A program made the translations under genes and the position numbers. 64,000 nucleotides of DNA from assembly GCF_016863095.1 (NCBI RefSeq), contig NZ_BOOF01000036.1, positions 1-64,000 on the forward strand. Reading direction: 5' to 3'. Shown here piece by piece: positions 9,212-17,870 of this stretch. Positions within the stretch are counted from its first letter, which is position 1, and each line of letters starts with the position of its first letter. The DNA is from Microbispora siamensis (GTDB taxonomy: Bacteria; Actinomycetota; Actinomycetes; Streptosporangiales; Streptosporangiaceae). Below the pieces are notes generated by a model. It made no database searches and had not been told where the DNA came from. It worked only from the letters and a program-made list of their open reading frames with translations.

Positions 9212-11824
9212 ATGCACCGACAAAGGTCATCCCGGCGTGCCCGTGTGACGGCCGTGACCGCGGCCCTCGCCGCGGCCACCCTGACCGCCGGGCCGCTCGC
9301 CGGCCCGGCCGGCGCGGACACCGCCGCCGACGTCGTCCAGGTGGACTTCGGGCAGCGCACCGGTCCGGTCCACGGCGGCGCGACCGGCATGCTGTACGGC
9401 CTGTCCGACCCGGGCGTCCCGGGAGATCCCCTCGTCGCCGGCGCCCGGCCGCGTACGGTCGCCCAGAAGGCCCCGGACGGCGACCAGCACCCCAACGGCG
9501 ACGCGCTCAAGATCGCGGATGGCTTCTTCGCCGCGGGCGGCGAGGAGATCGTCGTCTACATGCAGGACGTCTACAGCAAGTGGCCCTACGAGAACCTCGG
9601 CATCGACGACTACCTCGCGAAGGTCGACGCGATGGTGCGCAAGGTCGTCACGGAGCGCCCACGGGACAAGGGCAGGTTCGTCTGGGTGCCGTTCAACGAG
9701 CCCGACGGCATCTGGTACCAGAACTGGTCCACGATGAAGCAGAAGTTCTTCAGCGACTGGAAGGCCGTCGTCGAGCGCATCCGCTCGATCGACCCCGGCG
9801 CCCGCATCGTCGGGCCGAACGAGGCCGCCTACAACCCCGGCCGCCTGCGCGACTTCCTCACCTGGGCCAGGGACGACACCTGCGGCGGGAAGAGCTGCCT
9901 GCCGGACATCATGGCCTGGCACGAACTGTCGCGCGGCAGCCTCGCCGCCTATCGGGACCACTATGCGAACTACCGGCAGATGGAGCGCGACCTCGGCATC
10001 GGCCCGCTGCCGATCAACATCGACGAGTACGGCAACCGGCGCGACATGTCCGTCCCCGGCCAGATGGTCCAGTGGATCACCATGTTCGAGGACACCAAGG
10101 TCGACGCCGACATGGCGTTCTGGACCTACGCCGGCAACCTCTCCGACCACGCCGTGCGCACCCGCCAGGCCAACGGCGCGTGGTGGCTGCTCAAGTGGTA
10201 CGCGGACCTGACCGGGCAGACGGTGAAGGTCACCCCGCCGCAGCCGGACGTCCCCGACACGGTCCAGGCCGTCGCGGCCGTCGACCCCTCCGTACGCCGG
10301 GGCACGATCCTGGTCGGCGGCGGCGCCGCGCCGGTCCGGCTCGACCTCTCCGGGCTCGACTCCGCGGTCTTCGGCACGCAGGTCGACGTCGTCGTGTCCA
10401 AGACGACCTGGTCCGGCTACGAGGGCGACGCCGTGCAGCCGCCGGTCGTCGCGGCCACCCGGACCACCCTGCGCGGCGGCACGCTGCGGGTGGACCTCCC
10501 GGGCGGCGACGTGATGGCCGCCTACCGGGTCACGATCGTCCCGTCGAGCGGCGGCGCGCCCGCGACCGACGCGCCGTGGAGCGTCTCGGTCGAGGCGGAG
10601 TCGGCCACGCTCACCTCGGCCCAGGCGTACAACCAGGACACCACCGCGGACCCGCAGCTCTACGCGACCTCCGGCAAGCGGGACGTCGGCTCCATGAACA
10701 AGGCAGGCTCCGCCGTCACGTTCCCGGTCACCGTGCCGCGTGACGGCCGCTACCGCCTGGGCGTCTTCCAGGGCGCGAACAAGGCCCCCGGCAGGCACGC
10801 GCTGTTCGTGGACGGGAAGCTCGACCAGGTCGTGCAGTACTCGGCCGACCTCGGCTGGACCTACCGCGGCCGCACCGACGTGGAGGTCGAGCTGACCGCC
10901 GGCACCCACGAGCTGTCCCTGCGCACCAGCGCCGACGGCACGACCCTGCTGCCGGGCAGCGACATCACGCTGGACAGGTTCGACCTCACCGAGGTCACCG
11001 GTCCCGAGCGGGCGGCGTACCCGGCCGACGAGGCCCGGCTGTCCGGCGGCGCGGGCATCACCCGCGAGGGCAAGGGCGCCGCCGTCACCCTCGGCGGCGG
11101 CGCCCGCGCCACGTTCTTCGCCGCGGTGAGCGAGGACGGCTACTACGACCTGACCTTCTCCTACAAGGCGGCCGGAGCCGGCGACCTCGATGTCCGCGTC
11201 GACGGACGACGGATCGACGGTGTGCGGGCGACGCGCCCCGGTGAGGCGGCCTCCCGGGCCCGGGTGTATCTCCCGGCCGGCGTCTCGGTGGTCGAGGTGG
11301 GCGGCCCGGCCGGCCTGCGGCTGCGCGGCCTGACCACGGTCAGGGCCGCGGAGGCGGACGCGGCGGTCCACCGCGTCGAGGCCGAGCAGGCGCAGCGCGC
11401 CGGAACGGCCCGCGTGGTCACCGTCCCGGCCACGAGCGGCTCGAACGCCTCCGCGGGCACCTATGTGGGCGACATCGGCAACGGCGCGGGCAACACGCTC
11501 ACCCTCACCCGGCCCGGCGGTTTCGGCCCCGGCGAGTACGTGCTCGTGGCGCACTACGCCAACGCCGACAGGAACACCGGGCACCCCTACAACACCGACG
11601 TCATCAGCCGGTTCCTCGACATCACCGAGAAGGGCGGGGCGACGACGCGCGGCGTGTTCCGGCACAACTACGCGTGGGACAACTTCTGGTCCCAGGCGAC
11701 GCCGCTCACCCTCACGACCGCCTCCGGGGCGCTCGTCCTCGGCAACGCCACGGCGTACGCGCCCAACCTCGACCGCTTCGAGCTCGCGCGGCTCGTTCTG
11801 GAGGTCGACAACACCGCCAAGTGA
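9212..11824 (+). CDS. Secreted multidomain glycoside hydrolase (clan GH-A-like) with carbohydrate-binding domains
   Basis: This 870-residue exported protein has a twin-arginine-like/Sec leader (RRARV, hydrophobic core, AGA|DT). It is followed by a TIM-barrel-like domain (about 40-345). The likely acid/base is E163 in PFNEPDG and the likely nucleophile is E272 in NIDEYGN, the clan-A arrangement. Residues about 460-870 hold what look like three beta-sandwich modules, two of them with CBM6/35-like EAE motifs (VEAESATLTS, VEAEQAQRAG). It closes the alpha-galactoside locus and may release the sugars that the importer takes up. I cannot assign a numbered GH family; GH39-like is the closest guess. 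Confidence 0.75.
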   Translation: MHRQRSSRRARVTAVTAALAAATLTAGPLAGPAGADTAADVVQVDFGQRTGPVHGGATGMLYGLSDPGVPGDPLVAGARPRTVAQKAPDGDQHPNGDALKIADGFFAAGGEEIVVYMQDVYSKWPYENLGIDDYLAKVDAMVRKVVTERPRDKGRFVWVPFNEPDGIWYQNWSTMKQKFFSDWKAVVERIRSIDPGARIVGPNEAAYNPGRLRDFLTWARDDTCGGKSCLPDIMAWHELSRGSLAAYRDHYANYRQMERDLGIGPLPINIDEYGNRRDMSVPGQMVQWITMFEDTKVDADMAFWTYAGNLSDHAVRTRQANGAWWLLKWYADLTGQTVKVTPPQPDVPDTVQAVAAVDPSVRRGTILVGGGAAPVRLDLSGLDSAVFGTQVDVVVSKTTWSGYEGDAVQPPVVAATRTTLRGGTLRVDLPGGDVMAAYRVTIVPSSGGAPATDAPWSVSVEAESATLTSAQAYNQDTTADPQLYATSGKRDVGSMNKAGSAVTFPVTVPRDGRYRLGVFQGANKAPGRHALFVDGKLDQVVQYSADLGWTYRGRTDVEVELTAGTHELSLRTSADGTTLLPGSDITLDRFDLTEVTGPERAAYPADEARLSGGAGITREGKGAAVTLGGGARATFFAAVSEDGYYDLTFSYKAAGAGDLDVRVDGRRIDGVRATRPGEAASRARVYLPAGVSVVEVGGPAGLRLRGLTTVRAAEADAAVHRVEAEQAQRAGTARVVTVPATSGSNASAGTYVGDIGNGAGNTLTLTRPGGFGPGEYVLVAHYANADRNTGHPYNTDVISRFLDITEKGGATTRGVFRHNYAWDNFWSQATPLTLTTASGALVLGNATAYAPNLDRFELARLVLEVDNTAK

Positions 11825-11830
11825 CCGGAA

Positions 11831-11860
11831 GGGCCCGCCGTGCCCGTCCACGGCGGGCCC
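11831..11860 (+). terminator. Intrinsic terminator after the carbohydrate locus
   Basis: A perfect 12-bp stem (11831-11842 with 11849-11860) encloses a 6-nt loop and is followed by TCCTTCG. It lies 6 bp past the glycosidase stop and separates that operon from the protease-NTPase gene. Confidence 0.85.
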
Positions 11861-11951
11861 TCCTTCGCCGCGCCCCACCGGCCGTACGGACGACCGGGGC
11901 ATGGTGGGTGAGAGTGCCGCATGTCCTGCCGGGGCGTAGGACGATGTGACC

Positions 11952-14177
11952 ATGAGCACTCCCCCGGCTTCCACAATCGAGCAGGCCGTCGCCGACATCA
12001 GCGACGAAACAGGGGCGGTCAGGGGCGCCGGCGTGCTCGTCGCCGCGGATCTCGTGCTGACGTGCGCGCACGTGATCGCCCGTGGAGGGGAGAAGCAGCC
12101 GGAGACCGTACTGGTGGGCTTCCCGTTCCTCCGCACCGGGCCCTTGCGGGCGAGTGTCCACTTCTGGGCGCCGCACGTGCCCGGTTCGGAGCCCGGAACC
12201 GGGGACCTCGCCGTCCTCCGGCTGGAAAGGTCGTTGCCGCCGGACGTCCGGCCGGTCGAGTTCGCCGCTGTCGCGCCGCCCGGCCTTCAGGTCAGCGCCT
12301 ACGGTTTTCCGGGCGGCTACCCTGATGGGCGCTGGGCGTCCGGGCGCACGGTGGGAAGCCTGCCGAACGGCGCCGTCCAACTGGAGGCCACCGACAGCAC
12401 GGGGTTCACGGCCGGCTACTCCGGAGCGCCCGTCTGGAGCCCCGAACTCGGTGCGGTGCTCGGCATCCTCTACGCGGTGGACGGTCCAGACGGCAGAGCC
12501 GCGTACATGAGCCCGGCTTCCGCTCTCGCCGAGACGTGGCCGGAGTTCGACGCCGTCATCCGCTCTGCTCGGGAGCGAGCCGCCTCGGTTCCCGAGGACC
12601 GGCGCAGAAGGCCCGGAGAGTTCGCGCCCGGCGGGCGGGAGCGCACGCAGTGGGTCAGCGACGCGCCGGCCGACCACGACGTGCTCAGGCGGACCGCGCT
12701 GGCGAACGTGCTCGCCAGGCAACTGCGGCACGCCCGGACGGAGACCCCCGACGTGTCGTTCCTGGTGCACGTCGACGGTTCATGGGGGACGGGCAAGAGC
12801 ACCCTGCTCAAGCTGCTCGCCCGCGAACTGCACAGCGATTCGATCGTGGCCTTCTTCGACACCTGGCGGCACGTGCGGATCGAACCACCCTGGTGGGCGC
12901 TGCTGATCACCATCCGCAAGGCGGTCGTCCAGCACAGGCCTCGCTGGCGGCGTCCCTTCTTCCTCCTGCGAGAGCTGCTCGCGCGTGTCCGCCGTGACGG
13001 CGCCCCTCAGGTGCTGTCGGGTCTGCTGCTGGTCGGCGCGGCCCTCCTCACCGCGTTCCTGTTCAGGGCAGGCGTCATCACGGTCCCCAGTGTCGGACCG
13101 ACGTTGACGACCGTCACCACCGTCGCCGGAGCGGCCGGCGCGCTGTGGACGGCCGGGATCCTCGTCAGCAGGTACGCGATGTGGGGATCCGCGCGCAGGG
13201 CCCGCACCTTCGAGCAGTCCCACACCGACCCCATGAACGACGTCGCCGAGCACATCGCGTGGCTCGTGCGTCACGCCGGCCGGCCCATCGTGGTCTTCGT
13301 GGAGGACCTCGACCGCTGCAACGCCGACTACGTCGTGAACTTTCTTGATTCCGTCCAGACGCTCGTCCGCGACGTGCCCGAGCACTGGCGTCGGCCCGTA
13401 CGCCGCACTCCCGACTTCCATGCCCCGAGCTTCGTCGTCGCGATGGACGGCGCCTGGCTGCGCTGCGCCTACGAGAACGCCTACGAGACGTTCAAATCGG
13501 CCGTCGCCGAGCCGGGGCGCCCCATCGGCTACCTGTTCCTGGACAAGCTCTTCCAGCTCAGCGTCCCCATGCCCAAACTCGGCGGGGCCGGCCGGGACCT
13601 GTATTTCGGCGGGCTGCTCGGCGTGAGCGTCGCGGCGCCTTCGCCGCCCACCGCGGACCAGGTCCGGGCGGCACTCACCGCGAGCAGTGACGAGATCGAG
13701 GTGCTGGAGACGCTGGCGAAGGCCGAGCCCCGGGTCCGCGAGATGGTGGCCTCACAGGCGGTCGAACGGATCCTCGACGCCGACGTACAGGGCCTATCCC
13801 ACCACGCCCTCGCGAAGTTCTCCCGGTTGCTGCACAGCAACCCGCGCGCGATGAAGCGGTTCGTCAACACCTACACCGTCCTGCGTGCCGTACGCGTCCT
13901 GGAGGGCAGCCTGGTGCCGACCGACACCCTCGCGCTGTGGACTCTCCTTCGCATCCGATGGCCGGAGCTGGCGGACTACCTGGAGTCGTATCCCGGGGCC
14001 ATCGATCAGATCATGGAGGGCTCCGGCGCGCATGACCTCCCCGAGTCGCTCCGGGAGCTGGCCGCCTCGCAGGACCTTCATGAGGTGCTGTGTGGCGTGC
14101 CGGGGGTGACGCTCACGCCGGACGTGATCCGCACCTGCTCCGGAGCGGGCGACGACCTGGCGCCGCTCCGTACGTAG
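11952..14177 (+). CDS. Trypsin-like serine protease fused to a membrane-anchored KAP P-loop NTPase
   Basis: This 741-residue protein joins two modules. Residues about 10-200 form a trypsin-fold protease with the full triad: H40 (LTCAHV), D85 (GDLAVL) and S157 (GYSGAPV). Residues about 240-620 form a KAP-type NTPase with Walker A GSWGTGKST (K282) and Walker B VVFVEDLDRC (447-456). The two hydrophobic segments typical of KAP proteins (about 354-372 and 385-405) sit between Walker A and B. There is no signal peptide, so both domains should face the cytoplasm. I chose the ATG at 11952 for its spacing from GTAGGA; a GTG 6 bp upstream is possible. The gene is monocistronic after a terminator. NTPase-gated proteases are known in bacterial immunity, but the role here is inferred. 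Confidence 0.85.
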   Translation: MSTPPASTIEQAVADISDETGAVRGAGVLVAADLVLTCAHVIARGGEKQPETVLVGFPFLRTGPLRASVHFWAPHVPGSEPGTGDLAVLRLERSLPPDVRPVEFAAVAPPGLQVSAYGFPGGYPDGRWASGRTVGSLPNGAVQLEATDSTGFTAGYSGAPVWSPELGAVLGILYAVDGPDGRAAYMSPASALAETWPEFDAVIRSARERAASVPEDRRRRPGEFAPGGRERTQWVSDAPADHDVLRRTALANVLARQLRHARTETPDVSFLVHVDGSWGTGKSTLLKLLARELHSDSIVAFFDTWRHVRIEPPWWALLITIRKAVVQHRPRWRRPFFLLRELLARVRRDGAPQVLSGLLLVGAALLTAFLFRAGVITVPSVGPTLTTVTTVAGAAGALWTAGILVSRYAMWGSARRARTFEQSHTDPMNDVAEHIAWLVRHAGRPIVVFVEDLDRCNADYVVNFLDSVQTLVRDVPEHWRRPVRRTPDFHAPSFVVAMDGAWLRCAYENAYETFKSAVAEPGRPIGYLFLDKLFQLSVPMPKLGGAGRDLYFGGLLGVSVAAPSPPTADQVRAALTASSDEIEVLETLAKAEPRVREMVASQAVERILDADVQGLSHHALAKFSRLLHSNPRAMKRFVNTYTVLRAVRVLEGSLVPTDTLALWTLLRIRWPELADYLESYPGAIDQIMEGSGAHDLPESLRELAASQDLHEVLCGVPGVTLTPDVIRTCSGAGDDLAPLRT

Positions 14178-14329
14178 CCACCGGCGGGCGGCTCACGCTC
14201 CGATCGTCTTCGTCGCGCGGTGCTGCCCGCGTGCGCGGGCGACGAGGTGACTTGCATCCCACTGCCGCCGCAGGCCGGGAGCCCGGGACGGTCTTGGCCG
14301 CGCGCGGCGCGAGGGACTAGGTTCGCGCC

Positions 14330-15664
14330 GTGCCCACCGCTGATCATCTCTCCCCCGGCCTCCGCGTCTACGCCGTCTGCTCGGAGGTCCCGCCCGACGT
14401 CGTCGGCGGGCTGGGCCGGTACGCCGAGCGAATCACGGACGCCCTGGGTGACGCCGGGGTGCCGGTCGTGCTCTTCGGCGCCACGGCCCGCCGCGGCCGG
14501 GCGCCCCGGACGGAACGCCGGGGTGACGTCACTCTGCACCGCCTGCCCACCCCCGGCTACGGCCCGCGCGAAGGCTCGGTCCTCCCGCCGGGCGTACGGC
14601 GGCTCGTCAGGGTCGCCGGGCTACTCACGTTCAACGTGCGGGCGGCCGCCCGGATCCTGGGGGCCGAGGCGGGACGGACCGGGGCGGTCGTCGCCGTGCA
14701 CGACTGGATGGGCTGCGTGGCCGGGATCCTGTGCCACGTGCTGGGACGGCTGCCGGTGGCGTTCCACGTGCACACCCGCGAGCTGAACGCCCACGCGGGT
14801 GATCAGAACGCGCCGCGCCGGTCGGCGTACGCCGTCCTCCTCGACCTTCTGGAGACGGCCCAGGCGCGGACGGCGCGCCTGATCCTCGTGCCGAGCGCCC
14901 GCATGCGCGACGACCTCGCCGCGCGCGGCTGGCCGGCGGACCGGATGCTCGTCGTGCCGCACGGCTTCGAGGAGCCCGGCCTGCTGCGGCTCGCCGGACT
15001 GCCGGACGACGAGCGCGACCGGGTCCGGGCGGAGGTGCGGCGGCGCTACCTGCCCGGCGGGCAGGGCCGGCTCGTCGTGTTCGCCGGGCGGCCGTCGCCG
15101 CACAAGGGGGTCCACACGCTGATCCGGGCGGTGCCGCGGGTCGTCGCCGAGCACGGTGACACGCGCTTCGTGCTGGTCGGCGCCCAGGCGCCGCAGACCG
15201 GCGACGCGGCGGCGGTGGCCCGCCTGATCGAGCGGACGCGGACCTCCGGGCACGTGGTCGCCGGCAACCGCTTCCTCGCTCCCGCCGAGGTGTTCGCGCA
15301 CTTCCTGGCCGCCGACGTCTGCGTGTTCCCGTCGATGTACGAGCCGTTCGGCCTGGTCGCCGTCGAGGCGATGGCGCTCGCCCGCCCGGTGGTCGTCGGG
15401 CCGGGCTACTCGCCGGAGGTGGTCGGCGACGGCGCCGTCCGCTGCGTACGCGACGACCCGGGCGAGCTGGCCGCGGCCGTGCTGCACCTCCTCGACGATG
15501 CAGAGGAGGCGGACCGGCTCGCCCAGCGGGGGGCCGCGTACGTGCGGGAGCGCTACAGCTGGGCGCGCACCGCCCGGCGCACCCTGGCGGCGTACGCCGA
15601 CGCGGCGGCGTACGGCCGGAGGGCGTCGCGGGTGCGCCGGGGCGGGTCCGCGCCGGTGAAGTGA
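14330..15664 (+). CDS. Glycosyltransferase family 4 protein
   Basis: This 444-residue GT-B enzyme has an N-terminal acceptor domain opening VYAVCSEVPPDVVGGLGRYA and a C-terminal nucleotide-sugar domain. The donor-binding block shows FAGRPSPHKGVHTLI and the E-x7-E motif in EPFGLVAVEAMA. There is no signal or membrane segment, so it should act at the cytoplasmic face or in glucan synthesis; the GGLGRY loop is reminiscent of glycogen-synthase-like GT4 proteins. The GTG start has only a weak ribosome site. It stands 152 bp after the protease-NTPase gene and shows no clear functional tie to it. Confidence 0.88.
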   Translation: MPTADHLSPGLRVYAVCSEVPPDVVGGLGRYAERITDALGDAGVPVVLFGATARRGRAPRTERRGDVTLHRLPTPGYGPREGSVLPPGVRRLVRVAGLLTFNVRAAARILGAEAGRTGAVVAVHDWMGCVAGILCHVLGRLPVAFHVHTRELNAHAGDQNAPRRSAYAVLLDLLETAQARTARLILVPSARMRDDLAARGWPADRMLVVPHGFEEPGLLRLAGLPDDERDRVRAEVRRRYLPGGQGRLVVFAGRPSPHKGVHTLIRAVPRVVAEHGDTRFVLVGAQAPQTGDAAAVARLIERTRTSGHVVAGNRFLAPAEVFAHFLAADVCVFPSMYEPFGLVAVEAMALARPVVVGPGYSPEVVGDGAVRCVRDDPGELAAAVLHLLDDAEEADRLAQRGAAYVRERYSWARTARRTLAAYADAAAYGRRASRVRRGGSAPVK

Positions 15665-15713
15665 TCGACGGCGGTCAGGACCCCGCCGCTTGGCCTTCGC
15701 CGCCTCACGGTGG

Positions 15714-16982
15714 TCAGCCGATGCGGAGCGGGAGCGTGCGCGGTCCCCGCACCTGGCCGGGGGCCCAGGTCACCTCAGAGGGGTCGGCGAGGCCGAACAC
15801 GGGGACGCGCTCCAGCCAGACCTCCAGGGCGACCCGGAGTTCCATGCGGGCGAGGTGGGATCCGACGCAGCGGTGGATGCCGAGCCCGAACGCCGCGTGC
15901 CGGTTGATCTCGCGGTCGATGATCACCTCGTCGGCCCGGTCGAACTGCGCGGGGTCGCGGTTGGCGGCCGGGAACGACAGCAGGACCCAGTCGTCGGCCC
16001 TCATGTCGACGCCGCGCCAGTGCATGTCCTCCTTGACCAGCCGCGCCATCGTGACCGGCGCGTACGCCCGGAGGAACTCCTCCATCGCGGTCGGCAGCAG
16101 CGCCGGCTCGGCGACCAGGCGCTCGCGGTCGGCCGGGGTCTTCGCCAGGTGCCACAGCGAGGCCCCGATCGCGCTCCACGTGGTGTCGATCCCGGCGATG
16201 AGCAGCAGGGCCATCGTGCCGGCCACGTGCGAGGGGTCGAGCTTGCGGCCGTACAGCTCCGCCTCGATCAGGTAGGTGGTGAGGTCGTCGCGGGGGTTGG
16301 CGACGTGGTCGCGGATCTGCTCCAGGAGGTAGTCGAACAGCTCCCCCATGTGCGCCATCCGCTCCTCCGGCGGGAGGTTGACGCCTTCGAGCGCGTGCTC
16401 GACGAACTCCCGGAACCGCGGCCCGTCCTCCGGCGGGAAGCCCAGCATGTCGGCGATGACCCGCATCGGGATGTGCTGCGCGTAGTCACGGGCGGCGTCG
16501 ACGATCTCCGCGCCCTCGAACCCGTCGATCAGCGAGTGGCAGAACGCCCGCGCCGCCTCCTCCCGCTTCGCCACCTCCTTCTTGGTGAACGCCGGGAGCA
16601 GCAGCTTGCGCGCGTCGTGGTGGAACGGCGGGTCGGAGGAGATCGGCGGCACGGCTCCCACCGGCGCGATGTCCCTGGGCGGCCGGTAGTTGCTCATGAT
16701 GATGGCCCGGGAGGAGAAGTGCTCGGTGTCGTAGGCGATGGCCGCGACGTCCTCGTACCGCGTCGGCAGCCACCCGCCGCCGAACCTTTCGGTGTGCGCG
16801 ATGGGGCAGCGCTCCCGCAGGTCGTCCTGGATCGGGTACGGATCGGCGGCCCACTCGGGCTCCAGGTGGGAGAAGTCGGTCGCCCAGTCGGAGACCGGGC
16901 CGGTGATGATCTCGTTGCGAATGCCGAGGGGCTCTTCCCGTGAGTCGCGGAAGTCGCGGACGAAGCGATCGTCGACGGTCAT
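15714..16982 (-). CDS. Cytochrome P450
   Basis: This 422-residue soluble bacterial P450 has the I-helix oxygen-activation motif AGIDTT, the K-helix ExxR in EEFLRAY, and the haem loop AFGLGIHRCVG with the cysteine ligand at about residue 372. It should hydroxylate a small hydrophobic substrate using electrons from the ferredoxin encoded 1 bp upstream. Its GGAGG site lies within the end of the ferredoxin gene, so the two are translated together. Together with the TetR gene it forms a three-gene operon. A substrate cannot be assigned. Confidence 0.96.
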   Translation of the reverse strand: MTVDDRFVRDFRDSREEPLGIRNEIITGPVSDWATDFSHLEPEWAADPYPIQDDLRERCPIAHTERFGGGWLPTRYEDVAAIAYDTEHFSSRAIIMSNYRPPRDIAPVGAVPPISSDPPFHHDARKLLLPAFTKKEVAKREEAARAFCHSLIDGFEGAEIVDAARDYAQHIPMRVIADMLGFPPEDGPRFREFVEHALEGVNLPPEERMAHMGELFDYLLEQIRDHVANPRDDLTTYLIEAELYGRKLDPSHVAGTMALLLIAGIDTTWSAIGASLWHLAKTPADRERLVAEPALLPTAMEEFLRAYAPVTMARLVKEDMHWRGVDMRADDWVLLSFPAANRDPAQFDRADEVIIDREINRHAAFGLGIHRCVGSHLARMELRVALEVWLERVPVFGLADPSEVTWAPGQVRGPRTLPLRIG

Positions 16983-16983
16983 G

Positions 16984-17184
16984 TCAGGCCTCCTCGACGA
17001 GGACGATCGCCTTCTCCGGGCAGTTGGAGGCCGCGACCCGCGCCGCGCGCTCGCCGCCCGGCGGCACGAGGCCGTCGCCGGCGACCTGGCCGTAACCCTC
17101 GTCGTCCTCGGTGAACAGGTCGGGCGACAGGTCGTAGCAGCGGCCGTGTCCCTGGCAGCGCGCGGGATCGATCTGCACTTTCAC
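16984..17184 (-). CDS. Small ferredoxin, redox partner of the P450
   Basis: This 66-residue iron-sulfur protein has the P450-type motif CQGHGRC near the N-terminus and NCPEKAI near the C-terminus. The CxxHxxC spacing with a later CP is typical of single-cluster [3Fe-4S] ferredoxins of actinomycete P450 systems. The GTG start overlaps the TetR stop by 4 bp (GTGA); an upstream extension is only TetR sequence in another frame. No ferredoxin reductase gene is nearby, so a shared reductase is likely. Confidence 0.93.
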   Translation of the reverse strand: MKVQIDPARCQGHGRCYDLSPDLFTEDDEGYGQVAGDGLVPPGGERAARVAASNCPEKAIVLVEEA

Positions 17185-17798
17185 TGGTGCTCCCCCTTGT
17201 GGTGGGTGGGGTCGGTCGGGGCGATGGCGGTGACGAGACGGGTGAGCAGGGCGCTCCACTCCTCGTCGCCGACCGCGTGCAGGTCCGGCGTGAGGAGCGC
17301 GCTGCCCATCGCGAGCAGGAGGCAGAGATGGGCGACGGCGCCGGGCGACAGCGCCGGGTCGATCTCGCCGTCGTCCTGTGCGGTGCGGACGAGCCCGGCG
17401 AGCCAGCCGGCCCGCTCGCCGACGTAGTCGTGCATCGGGCGGGCGACATCCTCGTCTCGGCGGGCCGCGACCAGCGCCTCGACGATCAGGGAGCCGCGCG
17501 CGTCGGGACGGCGCGGGAGGCGGCGGCCCACGGCGACCAGCAGGTCCGCGACCGGCCGGTCGGGTTCGGCGGCCAGCAGGTCGGCCAGCAGCCGCGGCCC
17601 GTGAGCGCGCAGCGCGGCCACGATCAGCTCGGCCTTCGAGCCGAAGTGCGCGTACAGGGCTCCGTTGCTCACCCCGGCCGCCGCGGCGATGTCGGCCACG
17701 CGCGTGCCGTCGTACCCGCGCCGGGCGAACACGTCGACGGCCGCGCGCAGCAGCCGTTCCTGCGTCTCGGCGGCGGTGACACCCGCGATCCGGCCCAC
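17181..17798 (-). CDS. TetR family transcriptional regulator
   Basis: This 205-residue repressor opens VGRIAGVTAAETQERLL and has the TetR helix-turn-helix ADIAAAAGVSNGALYAHFGSK at about 30-51. Its C-terminal ligand domain is diverse. I chose the GTG at 17798. A -10 (TTTAAT) and -35 (TTGACG) lie just upstream, which would make transcription start at the start codon. An ATG at 17843 is in frame, but it would put the promoter and operator inside the gene. It heads the TetR-ferredoxin-P450 operon and probably represses it through the AAATG-n6-CATTT site, induced by a P450 substrate. Confidence 0.88.
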   Translation of the reverse strand: MGRIAGVTAAETQERLLRAAVDVFARRGYDGTRVADIAAAAGVSNGALYAHFGSKAELIVAALRAHGPRLLADLLAAEPDRPVADLLVAVGRRLPRRPDARGSLIVEALVAARRDEDVARPMHDYVGERAGWLAGLVRTAQDDGEIDPALSPGAVAHLCLLLAMGSALLTPDLHAVGDEEWSALLTRLVTAIAPTDPTHHKGEHQ

Positions 17799-17834
17799 GA
17801 CGGAATTAAATGGTTGTTCATTTGATTGCGTCAA
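17799..17834 (-). promoter_or_regulatory. Leaderless promoter with embedded TetR-type operator
   Basis: On the minus strand TTGACG (17829-17834) is followed after 18 nt by TTTAAT (17805-17810), then 6 nt to the GTG at 17798. The spacer and -10 carry the near-palindrome AAATG-GTTGTT-CATTT (17808-17823), placed where a bound repressor would block RNA polymerase. Confidence 0.65.
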
Positions 17835-17870
17835 GACCGCCATCAATGACGGCGCCATGGGCAGGCCGGC

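Noticed and set aside
9227-12136. 969-codon minus-strand open frame opposite the secreted glycosidase
   Set aside because: Antisense shadow; the plus-strand gene has signal peptide, catalytic motifs and ribosome site.
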